Shown: positions 35,415 to 43,964, counted from the first letter of the stretch. The stretch is DNA of 64,000 bases from Suttonella indologenes (GCF_900460215.1 NZ_UHIA01000003.1:1-64000), one strand, 5' to 3'. The notes: generated by a model not told the origin, from the sequence alone. Numbers and translations: made by a program.

Positions 35415-36149
35415 TTACCCCTCTTTCAGATTCGTGCGAGGTTCTGCGGCGGCAGTATGGGCATAAGAGCGGTCTTGATAGAAATCTTCGATGATTTTCA
35501 ACGCGCCGTCGGCATCATCGACCACCGTCATCAAATCCAAATCTTGCGCGGCGATTAAGCCCATGCCGAGCAATTGCTCGCGCAGCCAGTCCAATAATCC
35601 CTGCCAAAATTTGCTGCCGACCAAAATCACGGGAATTTTGCGGCTTTTACCGGTTTGAATCAGGGTCAGGATTTCCGCCAGTTCATCCAGCGTACCGAAG
35701 CCGCCGGGAAGGACGATATAGGCATTGCAATATTTGACAAACATGGCTTTACGGGCGAAAAAATAGCGGTATTTCATTGAAATATCCTGATAAGGATTAC
35801 CTTTTTGCTCATGCGGCAATTCAATATTCAAGCCCACCGACAAGCCATGCGCCCCTTGATAAGCGCCTTTGTTTGCCGCCTCCATAATTCCCGGGCCGCC
35901 GCCGGAAACGACGGAAAAACCGGCATCGGACAAACGTTTGCCGATGTCTTCCGTTAATTGATAATAAGGATTATCCGGACGCAGGCGTGCCGAGCCGAAA
36001 ATGCTGACCGAAGGGGTGATGACCGATAAACGTTCAAACCCATCGACAAATTCCGACATGATTTGAAATACTTTCCACGATTCTCTCGAGAGCTGCTCAT
36101 TCCCTTCCCCATGCAAGGGCTTTGGCGGAATACGATGTTTTATTTCCAT
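35415..36149 (-). CDS. LOG-family protein (TIGR00730)
   Basis: The 244-residue protein has the LOG/lysine-decarboxylase-like fold: SGGGPGIMEAANKGA and VLPGGFGTLDELAEIL (the PGGxGTxxE motif). Members cleave nucleotide monophosphates to free the base (cytokinin-type activity) or act on PurR-like signals; the function here is open. No strong ribosome site marks the start. The ATG at 36149 keeps the usual N-terminal length, and one at 36194 is possible. It is the first gene of the unit with dctQM, an unusual partnership. Confidence 0.82.
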   Translation of the reverse strand: MEIKHRIPPKPLHGEGNEQLSRESWKVFQIMSEFVDGFERLSVITPSVSIFGSARLRPDNPYYQLTEDIGKRLSDAGFSVVSGGGPGIMEAANKGAYQGAHGLSVGLNIELPHEQKGNPYQDISMKYRYFFARKAMFVKYCNAYIVLPGGFGTLDELAEILTLIQTGKSRKIPVILVGSKFWQGLLDWLREQLLGMGLIAAQDLDLMTVVDDADGALKIIEDFYQDRSYAHTAAAEPRTNLKEG

Positions 36150-36331
36150 GATAAATCTGCGTAAAAAGTTCGCTATTCTGCCGACTTTTCGCATTTATCT
36201 CAAGTATTTCATGAGAGAGATTTGGCTAAATATCGGGTAGAAAAAACGCGGCGTTTTTGCCGCGTTATGAGTAAAAGACGGCTTTATTAAAAGCCTAATG
36301 ATTTTATGTGGCGTTGAAGCTTTGTCTTACA

Positions 36332-36568
36332 TTATTCCTCATCATAGGAATAGCCTTGTTCTTCGCCGAATTCGTCGTCGCTGTCTTCATCATCATAATA
36401 CCAGCCGCCTTCATCGTCGCTATCGTCAGAAAAGCCGCCCCAGTTCAGACTGTCGCCGCCGAGTTCCTGCACTTCCTCTTCGTAGTCCTCGTCTTCATAG
36501 TCTTCATCAAAATCTGCTTCTTCGTAAGCATCGAAGTCGTCAAAATCTTCAAAATCGTCCGTTTGCAT
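36332..36568 (-). CDS. Highly acidic small protein
   Basis: In this 78-residue product 39 residues are Asp or Glu, the rest mostly Tyr, Phe, Gly and Ser. There is no Lys, Arg, His, Cys, Pro or Ile. Repeating blocks such as DFEDFDDF and DEDYEDEDYEEE give a very low pI. There is no signal peptide. GTGAGGCAAT precedes the ATG, six bases after the ogt stop, so it is cotranscribed with ogt. I recognise no family. A DNA-mimic or a metal/cation-binding protein are guesses from charge alone. Confidence 0.6.
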   Translation of the reverse strand: MQTDDFEDFDDFDAYEEADFDEDYEDEDYEEEVQELGGDSLNWGGFSDDSDDEGGWYYDDEDSDDEFGEEQGYSYDEE

Positions 36569-36574
36569 ATTGCC

Positions 36575-37099
36575 TCACTTAAAGCGTTGTTCCAAATCCA
36601 ATAAAAAAGCCTTACGTTCCAATCCGCCCGAATAGCCCGTCAATGCGCCGTTTTTCCCAATCACGCGATGACAGGGTACGATAATCGAAAGCGGATTTTT
36701 TCCGTTTGCCGCCGCGACTGCGCGCAGCGCCGAAGGCTTGCCGTAAAGCGCCGCCTGTTGGCTATAAGTCCATGTTTCGCCGTAAGGAATCTGCTTTAGC
36801 AAGTCCCAAACGGTGCGCTGAAAGACGGTGCCCGGCGGCGCTAATGATAGGCGAAATGCGCGCAATTTGCCGCAAAAATAATCCTCAAGCTGCGATTGCG
36901 TTTCCTGCAAGAGCGGAGTCTGCCCTACCCGCAGCCGGCATTGATAATATTTTTCTAATGTTTCTTCAATCGATTGCCGCATTTTCGGCTTGTCGATAAA
37001 ATCCGCATAGACCAAAGCCGCATCCTCGCTTTGAGTATAAGCAGCGGCGAGCATGATGCCAATCGGCGTTTCTATTTCTGTACTGATTAAAGTAGGCAT
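36575..37099 (-). CDS. ogt: Methylated-DNA--protein-cysteine methyltransferase
   Basis: The 174-residue protein repairs O6-alkylguanine by transferring the alkyl group to its own cysteine. The active site PCHRVIGKNGALTGYSGGL (acceptor cysteine about 143) and the helix-turn-helix IPYGETWTYSQQAALYGKPSA are complete. An N-terminal RNase-H-like domain is present. It heads a two-gene unit with the acidic small protein. Confidence 0.93.
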   Translation of the reverse strand: MPTLISTEIETPIGIMLAAAYTQSEDAALVYADFIDKPKMRQSIEETLEKYYQCRLRVGQTPLLQETQSQLEDYFCGKLRAFRLSLAPPGTVFQRTVWDLLKQIPYGETWTYSQQAALYGKPSALRAVAAANGKNPLSIIVPCHRVIGKNGALTGYSGGLERKAFLLDLEQRFK

Positions 37100-37200
37100 A
37101 GCAGGTTTTCGTTAAACAATAGAAGACTTATCTTACAAGACTACCGCCTATGAACAAACTCTGCGAAAATGCGCGCTTTATTTCTTGCGGAAATCTTTTT

Positions 37201-38964
37201 ATGACTATTGATATCGCCATTACCCTCAGCATCGCCATCATAGCGACTGTTTTATTCGCCACCGAAAAAATGCGCATGGATGCAGTGGCGATTCTGGTGC
37301 TGGCAAGTTTGGCTTTATTCGGACAAATTTCACCGCAAGAAGCTTTAAGCGGCTTTAGCAATTCCGCCACGATTACCGTAACCGCTATGTTTGTATTAGC
37401 GGCGGGCCTGCAAATCAGTGGTGCATTGGACGGCATCGGCGCTTTGCTAGGACGTGTCAAATCGCCTTTGGCTTTTCTCTTAGTGCTGTTTGCGATTGTC
37501 TCGCTGATTTCACCTTTTGTGAATAATACGGCGGTGGTAGCGGTCTTTATTCCGATTGTGATTGCGGCGGCGAAAAACATTAAATTTCCCGCCTCCAAAG
37601 CTCTGATTCCGCTGTCTTTCGTCTCGCAAATGGCGGGAGTAACCACGCTTATCGGCACCTCGACCAATTTGCTCGTCAATTCCATTGCCCAGCAGCAGGG
37701 GCATCGCGGCTTCGGCATGTTTGAGTTTTTTCCGCTCGGCATCATTTTTCTGATTATCGGCTACGTGTATTTGCTGACGGCTGGACGTTGGCTGCTGCCG
37801 GATAATAGCGCTCATCTGATTGACGAACGGCAAGACCTCGGCAAATACGTCGCCGAATGGCGGGTCAGCGCCGAATCACCGCTTGTGGGCAAAACCATTG
37901 CCGATGCGGTGGATTTAAACCTCTATATCATCGGCGTATTGCGCGACGGCGAACGCCTTTCCACACCCTCACAGCAAGTCTTGCAGCGTCATGACATTCT
38001 GCTGGTGCGCGGTTTGCCGGAAGAACTGCTCAAACTGCGCGACCAATTCGCCCTCAAAGCCTTTTCCGTCTATGCGCATCAGCACAACAGCGATAATGCC
38101 GAAACTCAATGGGTCATCGCCGAAGTCATGGTTGCGCCCAATTCGCAATGGATAGGCGGCAACGTCGCCCTGCTCTCGCAGCGTTGGAATCGCAACAGCA
38201 CCGTCGTCGGCATTCAGCGGCGCAGCAAAATCGTGCGCGAACGTCTGCGCCGCATTCATTTTCACGTCGGCGACATCCTATTAATGATTCTGCCCAAAGA
38301 AGACATCGCCGATTTGCGCCGCAATCAAGACTTCATCATTCTCTCGGAAAACCACGAACGCAAAAAAACCGACTGGCGCGCCCATTTTGCCATCGGCGTA
38401 ATGATTGCCGTGATTACCGCCTCCGCAGTAGGGATTGTCCCGATTACCATTACCGCCCTCATCGGCGCCGTCCTCATGGTCTGCGCCGGCTGCTTGAGTG
38501 CGGAAGAAGCCTATGCCTCGATTGATTGGCGCATCATCATCTTATTGGCAGGACTGCTGCCCTTAGGCGCTGCCATGAACAACAGCGGCGCGGCGGCATT
38601 TATCGTCGAGCATACCCTCGGGCGCTTCAACGATGCAAGCCCCTTAACAATACTTGCCATTCTCTATCTGATGACCATGGTGCTCACCGAATTGATGAGC
38701 AATGCCGGCACCGCCGTGCTGATGACCCCGATAGCCGTATCCACCGCCAATATGCTCGACATTAACGCCTCACCCTTGATTATCGCCGTCATGTTTGCCG
38801 CCGCCACCAGCTTTATGACGCCGGTCGGCTACCAAACCAATACCATGGTTTACGGCGCCGGCGGCTACCGCTTTACCGACTTCATCAAAATCGGACTGCC
38901 GCTGAACCTGCTCTACTGGGCGCTCGGCATCCTCTTTATCCCTATGATTTGGCCATTCTCATGA
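37201..38964 (+). CDS. SLC13-family anion permease with RCK_C (TrkA-C) domains
   Basis: The 587-residue protein has an N-terminal bundle with the SLC13 loop FVNNTAVVAVFIPIV and TLIGTSTNLLVNSI. Two TrkA-C domains sit in the middle (about 205-400: VGKTIADAVDLNLYIIGVLR, then IGGNVALLSQRWNRNSTVVG). A second bundle ends TPVGYQTNTMVYGAGGYRF. Members carry dicarboxylates, sulfate or related anions with sodium. The ATG at 37201 is preferred; an in-frame one at 37150 adds 17 unlikely residues. The stop overlaps the ArsC-like gene. Confidence 0.85.
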   Translation: MTIDIAITLSIAIIATVLFATEKMRMDAVAILVLASLALFGQISPQEALSGFSNSATITVTAMFVLAAGLQISGALDGIGALLGRVKSPLAFLLVLFAIVSLISPFVNNTAVVAVFIPIVIAAAKNIKFPASKALIPLSFVSQMAGVTTLIGTSTNLLVNSIAQQQGHRGFGMFEFFPLGIIFLIIGYVYLLTAGRWLLPDNSAHLIDERQDLGKYVAEWRVSAESPLVGKTIADAVDLNLYIIGVLRDGERLSTPSQQVLQRHDILLVRGLPEELLKLRDQFALKAFSVYAHQHNSDNAETQWVIAEVMVAPNSQWIGGNVALLSQRWNRNSTVVGIQRRSKIVRERLRRIHFHVGDILLMILPKEDIADLRRNQDFIILSENHERKKTDWRAHFAIGVMIAVITASAVGIVPITITALIGAVLMVCAGCLSAEEAYASIDWRIIILLAGLLPLGAAMNNSGAAAFIVEHTLGRFNDASPLTILAILYLMTMVLTELMSNAGTAVLMTPIAVSTANMLDINASPLIIAVMFAAATSFMTPVGYQTNTMVYGAGGYRFTDFIKIGLPLNLLYWALGILFIPMIWPFS

Positions 38965-39314
38965 ACATCATCCTTTACGGCATCAACAACTGCGACAGCG
39001 TTAAAAAAGCGCGGCAATGGCTCGCCGCCCAAGCAATTGAGCATCAATTTATCGACTTCAAAAAACAAGCGCCGGATGAAAACCTTATTCGCCAATGGTT
39101 GGAACAGATCGAACTCGCCCAAGTACTCAACAAACGCAGCAGCACATGGCGCGGACTGAGTATAGAAGAACAAGCGCAAGCCGAAACCACAAGCGGCGCC
39201 ATCGCCCTGATGATGCAATATCCCAACCTGATCAAACGCCCTCTGCTGCAACATGCGGGCGGCATTGCCCTTGGCTTTGATGCCGCCCTTTATACACAAC
39301 TGTTCTGTGAGTAA
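38961..39314 (+). CDS. yffB: ArsC/Spx-family protein YffB
   Basis: The 117-residue thioredoxin-fold protein starts MNIILYGINNCDSVKKARQW, a single-cysteine C-D-S-V motif rather than CxxC. It continues with LEQIELAQVLNKRSSTWRGL and NLIKRPLL, the ArsC-like segments of the YffB group (TIGR01617). Glutathione-linked reductase activity is suggested for the family. It overlaps the upstream permease by four bases. Confidence 0.85.
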   Translation: MNIILYGINNCDSVKKARQWLAAQAIEHQFIDFKKQAPDENLIRQWLEQIELAQVLNKRSSTWRGLSIEEQAQAETTSGAIALMMQYPNLIKRPLLQHAGGIALGFDAALYTQLFCE

Positions 39315-39320
39315 GCCCTG

Positions 39321-39863
39321 ATGAAATCCACCCTGCTGATCAGCCTGATGGCCGGATTTGCCGCCGGCAGCGCCGCCGTCGGCCTCTATCATTTCCACTT
39401 CCAGCGCCAGCTGCTTGCCGACTTCGACCGCCAGGTGCAGGCGCGCATCGAAGCGCTGGCGCAAGAGCAAAACGCCGCCAGGGCGGCCGCCGTGGCCGAT
39501 GCCCTGCATAAAGAATATCTGCTGCAAGCCGTGCGGGCGGTGCAAGGACTGCGCACGCCCATTGACATCCTGCTGGCAGAAGAGGCCCGCCTGCCCGCCA
39601 ATTTGCCCGATCTCGGCCTGCCCCCGCAATGGCAGATCAACGCCAGCGTAGCGCCTGTGCAAATGTCTCGTAAAGGCGAATTCATCTTACAGCCGCTGCC
39701 TGCCACCGGCATCCGCGGCAGCGTGCGCATTACCATCGCCGACCCCGACGCCTTGGGCGAGAAAGACGGCTTTTTCCAAGGCGTACGCCTGGAATGCGTC
39801 AGCGACATCGACTTTGTCGCCCAATATCTGCCCGACTGCCGCTATCAGTCTGTGATGCCTTAG
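39321..39863 (+). CDS. Membrane-anchored protein of unknown function
   Basis: The 180-residue protein has an N-terminal hydrophobic helix (about 4-24), an Arg/Ala-rich coiled-coil-like stretch (about 30-75), and a beta-rich C-terminal part. That part contains ILQPLPATGIRGSVRITIAD and two cysteines 14 residues apart (ECVSDIDFVAQYLPDC). The anchor plus C-terminal Cys pair loosely recall minor pilins, but the pilin leader motif is absent. The DNA is visibly richer in G/C than its neighbours. It lies seven bases after yffB. No family recognised. Confidence 0.55.
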   Translation: MKSTLLISLMAGFAAGSAAVGLYHFHFQRQLLADFDRQVQARIEALAQEQNAARAAAVADALHKEYLLQAVRAVQGLRTPIDILLAEEARLPANLPDLGLPPQWQINASVAPVQMSRKGEFILQPLPATGIRGSVRITIADPDALGEKDGFFQGVRLECVSDIDFVAQYLPDCRYQSVMP

Positions 39864-40232
39864 GCGATATTGATACTTAAGCGACTTTAAGAAACTCTTC
39901 GACAATCATAAGATAAGGAAATACACCGAATCATTCCCCCTTTCTATTAGATGCTTATAGATTTAGACGCTGCGCCGGGCGCTGCTTTTTTGCCTTGCCA
40001 AAGAAAGTAAGCAAAGAAAGGCAAGCCCGTTGCGGCGATTCGCTTAGCAAATTTCCCTCGCCAATTTGAATTTTTCGGCGCAGGCCAAACTCGCTACGCG
40101 CAAACATGGCCTGCTTACTCCCAAAAAATTCTGCATTGCCTCGGCGCCGCAAAGGGGATTTTGGCTTCTCCGTCAGTAGGTATTAAGGATTTTTTTGCAA
40201 AAATTGCGCTTAAAACTAATTGTCAACACGTC
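39864..40232. other. Gene-free stretch with inverted repeats
   Basis: No credible gene is seen in these 369 bp. They contain CTTAAGCGACTTTAAG, and TTGCCTT/AAAGGCAA arms around GCCAAAGAAAGTAAGC, a kind of sequence seen in many proteobacterial intergenic repeats. It could be a decayed repeat or structured RNA. Confidence 0.4.
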
Positions 40233-40463
40233 CTAATACGATTCCAAAGCAGTTTCCAGCACAAAGCGCGGCTGTCTGCCTGCGGCGGTTTCCACTTGCG
40301 CGCAGAAATCCGCCACCGGGCGCAGCCATAGTCCGTAATCGCTGTATAGCGCGCGATATAGCACAAAGACTTCTTCCGTATCGCAATGTTTCGCCACCTC
40401 AATGACTTGATATAAATTGCCTTTGTAATGCCGGTAAATGCCTTTAATAAGTGGTTTTTGCAT
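40233..40463 (-). CDS. DUF1653 protein
   Basis: The 76-residue protein matches DUF1653 over its length: KGIYRHYKGNLYQVIEVAKH, then VFVLYRALYSDYGLWLRP. It has no signal peptide. CGGAGAACAAT precedes the ATG. Function is unknown for the family. Confidence 0.85.
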   Translation of the reverse strand: MQKPLIKGIYRHYKGNLYQVIEVAKHCDTEEVFVLYRALYSDYGLWLRPVADFCAQVETAAGRQPRFVLETALESY

Positions 40464-40477
40464 ATTGTTCTCCGAAA

Positions 40478-40670
40478 TATAGTCTCTTCACTTCAAAATG
40501 CGATGATTTCAAGCGCTTCTCCTGACAAAACATGCATCTCTATAGTCGGAGAAGTGGAAAAGTAGTACAAGGCGGCGAGCCGCAGACAGTACAGATAGTA
40601 CGGCAAGGCGAGCCAACGCCGTAATATTTTTTCAATTATTCGACTATAAATACCATTTTGACGTTAAAAC
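40478..40670 (+). repeat. Family C repeat with a Correia-like element nested in it
   Basis: TATAGTCTCTTCACTTCAAA followed by ATGCGATGATTTCAAGCGC and TTCTCCTGACAAA matches the repeat at 45508-45589. It is interrupted at 40541-40648 by a Correia-like element and resumes with CCATTTTGACGTT. This shows the order of insertion. Confidence 0.65.
40541..40648 (+). mobile_element. Correia-like miniature element, copy 4
   Basis: A full 108-bp copy from TATAGTCGGAGAAGTGG to TTATTCGACTATA, with a few substitutions relative to copy 2 (for example ACAGATAGTACGG in the core). Inserted at a TA in a family C repeat. Confidence 0.85.
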
Positions 40671-40677
40671 ACTATTG

Positions 40678-40836
40678 CTAATAAAAATTCTTTGCGCCCA
40701 AAGGCGTTCTGCCTAATAAGGCGGCAACATCTATCTGCCCGCGCCCCAATGCCTTGACTTCATGCCCTGTCGATAACAAGGCTTGCTTTACCGCGCGCCC
40801 GATAAAGCCGCTGCCGCCTAATAATAAGACTTTCAT
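40678..40836 (-). pseudogene. N-terminal fragment of an NAD-dependent epimerase/SDR protein
   Basis: The 52-residue fragment MKVLLLGGSGFIGRAVKQAL is the Rossmann start of an epimerase with GGSGFIG. After GRGQIDVAALLGRT it ends in stray residues at a stop just inside the flanking repeats. Normal family members have about 200-300 residues. It is boxed in by Correia-like copies 4 and 5, which point in opposite directions. Confidence 0.75.
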
Positions 40837-40867
40837 TATTGCTTCTAAAACCGTCTTCAATCCGCGA

Positions 40868-40975
40868 TATAGCCAAAGAATTGAAAAAGTATTACGGCGT
40901 TAGCTCGCCTTGCCGTACGCTCTTGTACTGTCTGCGGCTCGCCGCCTTGTACTACTTTTCACTTCTCCGACTATA
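40868..40975 (-). mobile_element. Correia-like miniature element, copy 5 (inverted)
   Basis: A 108-bp copy in the opposite orientation, TATAGCCAAAGAATTG to CACTTCTCCGACTATA. Its right-hand end is altered to TATAGCC. Confidence 0.85.
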
Positions 40976-41034
40976 TTGTACGCGCCCGACAAAAAGCCCT
41001 ACAATCACCTGTTTTCAACCATCGGGACATTCTC

Positions 41035-41421
41035 ATGACGATTGCTTTTTTCTGCGTGCTGCTTGCCGCGCTTTTGCCGCTTTTCTGTGCTTTTTATGCC
41101 AAAATCGCCGGCGGTTTTGATTTTCAACGCGATAACGGCGAACCACGTGTTTTTCTTGCCCGCAGCACAGGCATTGCCGCCCGTGCCAATGCAGCACAGC
41201 AAAACGGCTATGAAGTTTTTGCGCCTTTTGCCGCCGCCGTCATCATCGCCCATATTTCGGGCAATGCCGCACCGAATACCATCAACCTTTTCGCGGTCTT
41301 ATTCATTCTTTTTCGCTTGGCATTCATCGCCTGCTATCTTGCCGATAAAGCCTTGCTGCGTTCGCTGATGTGGACAGGCGGATTTTGCTGCATCATCGCG
41401 CTTTTCCTCGCGGCCATTTAA
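41035..41421 (+). CDS. MAPEG-family membrane protein
   Basis: The 128-residue protein has four membrane helices and the MAPEG core RANAAQQNGYEVFAPFAAAV (R-A-x-x-A-x-x-N-x-x-E). Eukaryotic relatives are glutathione transferases of eicosanoid metabolism; bacterial members of this short type have no assigned role. It lies between repeat elements. Confidence 0.85.
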   Translation: MTIAFFCVLLAALLPLFCAFYAKIAGGFDFQRDNGEPRVFLARSTGIAARANAAQQNGYEVFAPFAAAVIIAHISGNAAPNTINLFAVLFILFRLAFIACYLADKALLRSLMWTGGFCCIIALFLAAI

Positions 41422-41447
41422 AAGCGGCAGGCACATATGTAGCTAAC

Positions 41448-41543
41448 TATAGTCGATTAAATAAAAATGAGACAAGGCGGCGAGCCGCCTTGTACTACTT
41501 TTTCACTTCTCCGACTATATCATTGCAATTTTAATCGACTATA
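41448..41543. mobile_element. Hybrid Correia-like remnant next to copA
   Basis: TATAGTCGATTAAATAAAAA followed by TGAGACAAGGCGGCGAGCC joins directly to an inverted left end (GCCTTGTACTACTTTTTCAC, then TTCTCCGACTATA at 41519). A second end TTTTAATCGACTATA follows (to 41543) and abuts the copA stop codon. Two related elements, one inside the other, both internally deleted, fit best. Confidence 0.6.
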
Positions 41544-43709
41544 TTAGGCTATCTTCTGTTTTTTCAGACGCAAGGCATTAGCCAATACGGAAATAGAACT
41601 CGCCGCCATTGCTGCGCCGGCAATCACGGGACTGAGCAAACCGAAAGCCGCCAGCGGTATACCCAAGAGATTGTAGAAAAAGGCGAAAAAGAGATTTTGC
41701 CGAATCGTTTTCAGCGTCATTCTTGCCACCGTCAAGCCCTCTGTCAATTGCTTGAGACTATGCCGCATCAAGGTTGCCGAAGCGCTGTGTGCCGCCACCG
41801 CCGCCCCCTCCTGCATGGCAAAACTCACATTTGCCGCCGCCAAAGCAGGCGCATCGTTCACGCCGTCGCCAACCATCGCCACGACCTTACCCGCCGCACG
41901 CAGTGCCTGCACCGCCGCCGCTTTCGCCCGCGGACTCATCTCGCCTTGTGCATCGGCAATGCCTAATTGCGCTGCTACCGCCTGCACCACGCTGTTTTTG
42001 TCGCCGCTCATAATCAGCACTTCAATACCTAGCGCCTGCAATGCCGCTACCGCCGCCGCGCTATCGTCTTTTAAGGTATCCGCCAAAGCAAAAGCACCCA
42101 GCGGCACATCATTGACCGCCACCGCTACAAGACTCGCCGTCTCCCATACCTTATCCGCATGCGACGGCAACTCAAATCCGCACCATGCCGCCTTGCCGAC
42201 CTTAACCAAGCCCAGCCCCGCCACTTGCGCCTGCACGCCCTCGCCGACCACCGTTTGCACTGCTTCTGCCGAGGGAATCTCCAAGCCGCGTGCTTGCGCC
42301 GCCTGCCACAGCGCCTGCGCCAAAGGATGCCGCGCATATTGCTCGACCGCCGCCGCCACGCGCAGCAATTCCTCCTCGCTCACGCCCTCCGCCGGCAATA
42401 CCGCCACCAACTCTGGCTTGCCCTGCGTTAGCGTGCCGGTCTTATCCAAGACCACCGTATCTACACGCGCCGCCTCTTCCAATGCCGCCGCATCTTTAAA
42501 CCACACGCCCTGCCGCACCGCTTTACCCATGCCGACCATCACCGCCGCCGGCGTTGCCAAACCCAAGGCGCAAGGACAGGCAATAACCAAGACCGCCACC
42601 GCATGCATCAAAGCCTGCGTCCAATCGCCTTGCAGCCAAAACGTTAAGACAAAAGTCACAGCGGCAATCGCCACCACACTCGGCACGAACACCGCCGCCG
42701 CCTTATCCGCCAAACGCGCAATCGGCGCTTTTGTCCCCTGCGCCTGCGACAAAGCCTGCATCATATCGCCCAAGACCGTCTGACTGCCTAATTGCTCGGC
42801 GCGATATTCCACACTGCCCTCGCTCAACATCGCCCCTGCCAACACGCGGCTACCTACCGCTTTAGGCTCCGGCAAAGACTCGCCGGTAAGATGACTTTCG
42901 TCCGCCCAAGCCTGACCGTTCAAAACCACGCCGTCGGCCGCAATCCGCTCGCCGTGGCTGGCACGCAAGACATCGCCGATGCGCACTTCGGCAAGCGGCA
43001 GACATTGCCAATTCCCCTCGCGCCGCACATTAACCTGCTGCGGCGTGAGCTTAAGCAGCAAAGTCAAACTATTCAAACTCATTTTCTTGCTGCGCTGCTC
43101 GAGGAATTTGCCCAAAGAAACAAAAGCCACCACCATCACGCCCGCCTCAAAATACACCGGCGCACCATGATGCTGATGCGGCGCAAAAAACAACATGAAA
43201 ACCGAGTAAAAATAAATTGCCAAAGTTCCCAAACTGACCAGTACGTCCATATTCGCCACACCGCCGCGCACACTCGCCCATGCGCCGCGATAAAAAGGCA
43301 GAGCCAGCCCCCATTGCACCACGCTCGCCAAAACAAATTGCCACAGCGGCGGCAACATCCAATCATGCCGCCCTATCAGCATGCCCGCCATGCCGAACAA
43401 AAACGGTAAATTAATCAGTAATAACAAAACCAAACGCCAGCCCATCTGCGGCGCTTCTTGCTCCGTCCATTCATCGGCATCTGTTTTCAGCTTCGCGCCG
43501 AAACCCGTTTTAACAATGATTTCCTCAATAGCCGCTGCCGTCGTTTGATTGGCATCAAAAAGCACCTGCGCCTCTTCGCTGGCAAAATTCACACTCGCCT
43601 CACTGATAAAAGGCTTTTTATTCAGCACCTTTTCAATTCTTGCGGCGCAGGCTTGGCAAGTCATGCCCTCAATCTGAAAACGCGCGGCGGCGGCATTACT
43701 CTGTATCAT
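41544..43709 (-). CDS. copA: Copper-exporting P1B-type ATPase
   Basis: The 721-residue pump exports Cu(I) from the cytoplasm. It has one N-terminal heavy-metal domain (GMTCQACAARIEK), the membrane metal site CPCALGLATPAAV, the phosphorylation motif DKTGTLTQG and the hinge GDGVNDAPAL. Length and domain order are typical for a single-HMA CopA. It follows copZ by three bases and shares its CueR promoter. Confidence 0.95.
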   Translation of the reverse strand: MIQSNAAAARFQIEGMTCQACAARIEKVLNKKPFISEASVNFASEEAQVLFDANQTTAAAIEEIIVKTGFGAKLKTDADEWTEQEAPQMGWRLVLLLLINLPFLFGMAGMLIGRHDWMLPPLWQFVLASVVQWGLALPFYRGAWASVRGGVANMDVLVSLGTLAIYFYSVFMLFFAPHQHHGAPVYFEAGVMVVAFVSLGKFLEQRSKKMSLNSLTLLLKLTPQQVNVRREGNWQCLPLAEVRIGDVLRASHGERIAADGVVLNGQAWADESHLTGESLPEPKAVGSRVLAGAMLSEGSVEYRAEQLGSQTVLGDMMQALSQAQGTKAPIARLADKAAAVFVPSVVAIAAVTFVLTFWLQGDWTQALMHAVAVLVIACPCALGLATPAAVMVGMGKAVRQGVWFKDAAALEEAARVDTVVLDKTGTLTQGKPELVAVLPAEGVSEEELLRVAAAVEQYARHPLAQALWQAAQARGLEIPSAEAVQTVVGEGVQAQVAGLGLVKVGKAAWCGFELPSHADKVWETASLVAVAVNDVPLGAFALADTLKDDSAAAVAALQALGIEVLIMSGDKNSVVQAVAAQLGIADAQGEMSPRAKAAAVQALRAAGKVVAMVGDGVNDAPALAAANVSFAMQEGAAVAAHSASATLMRHSLKQLTEGLTVARMTLKTIRQNLFFAFFYNLLGIPLAAFGLLSPVIAGAAMAASSISVLANALRLKKQKIA

Positions 43710-43712
43710 GCT

Positions 43713-43925
43713 TTACTCGGCGTGCGCTTCAAAACCGCCGTCTTCAATCGCGGCAATCATCGCCTCGGGCGTAATCTGCGCGGCATCATAAGCAACCGCC
43801 GCCTGCTTTTGTTCCAAACTGACTTCCGCGCTCTGCACGCCGTCTAAGCCCTGCAAAATATTGCTGACGCTCTTCACGCAACCGCCGCAAGTCATACCCT
43901 CAATATGTAAAACAATCTTCTGCAT
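43713..43925 (-). CDS. copZ: Copper chaperone CopZ
   Basis: The 70-residue HMA protein has the metal motif GMTCGGCVKSV and a typical ferredoxin-like length. The ATG at 43923-43925 follows GGAGAGTACAG. It delivers Cu(I) to CopA and is the first gene of the copZ-copA operon under the CueR-type promoter at 43965-43995. Confidence 0.92.
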   Translation of the reverse strand: MQKIVLHIEGMTCGGCVKSVSNILQGLDGVQSAEVSLEQKQAAVAYDAAQITPEAMIAAIEDGGFEAHAE

Positions 43926-43964
43926 CTGTACTCTCCAAAAACGCGGCCACGCCGCAAAACTGCT

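Noticed and set aside
39955..40152. Possible small gene on the minus strand in the 370-bp gap
   Set aside because: There is no ribosome site, the composition resembles a palindromic intergenic repeat, and there is no recognisable protein signature.
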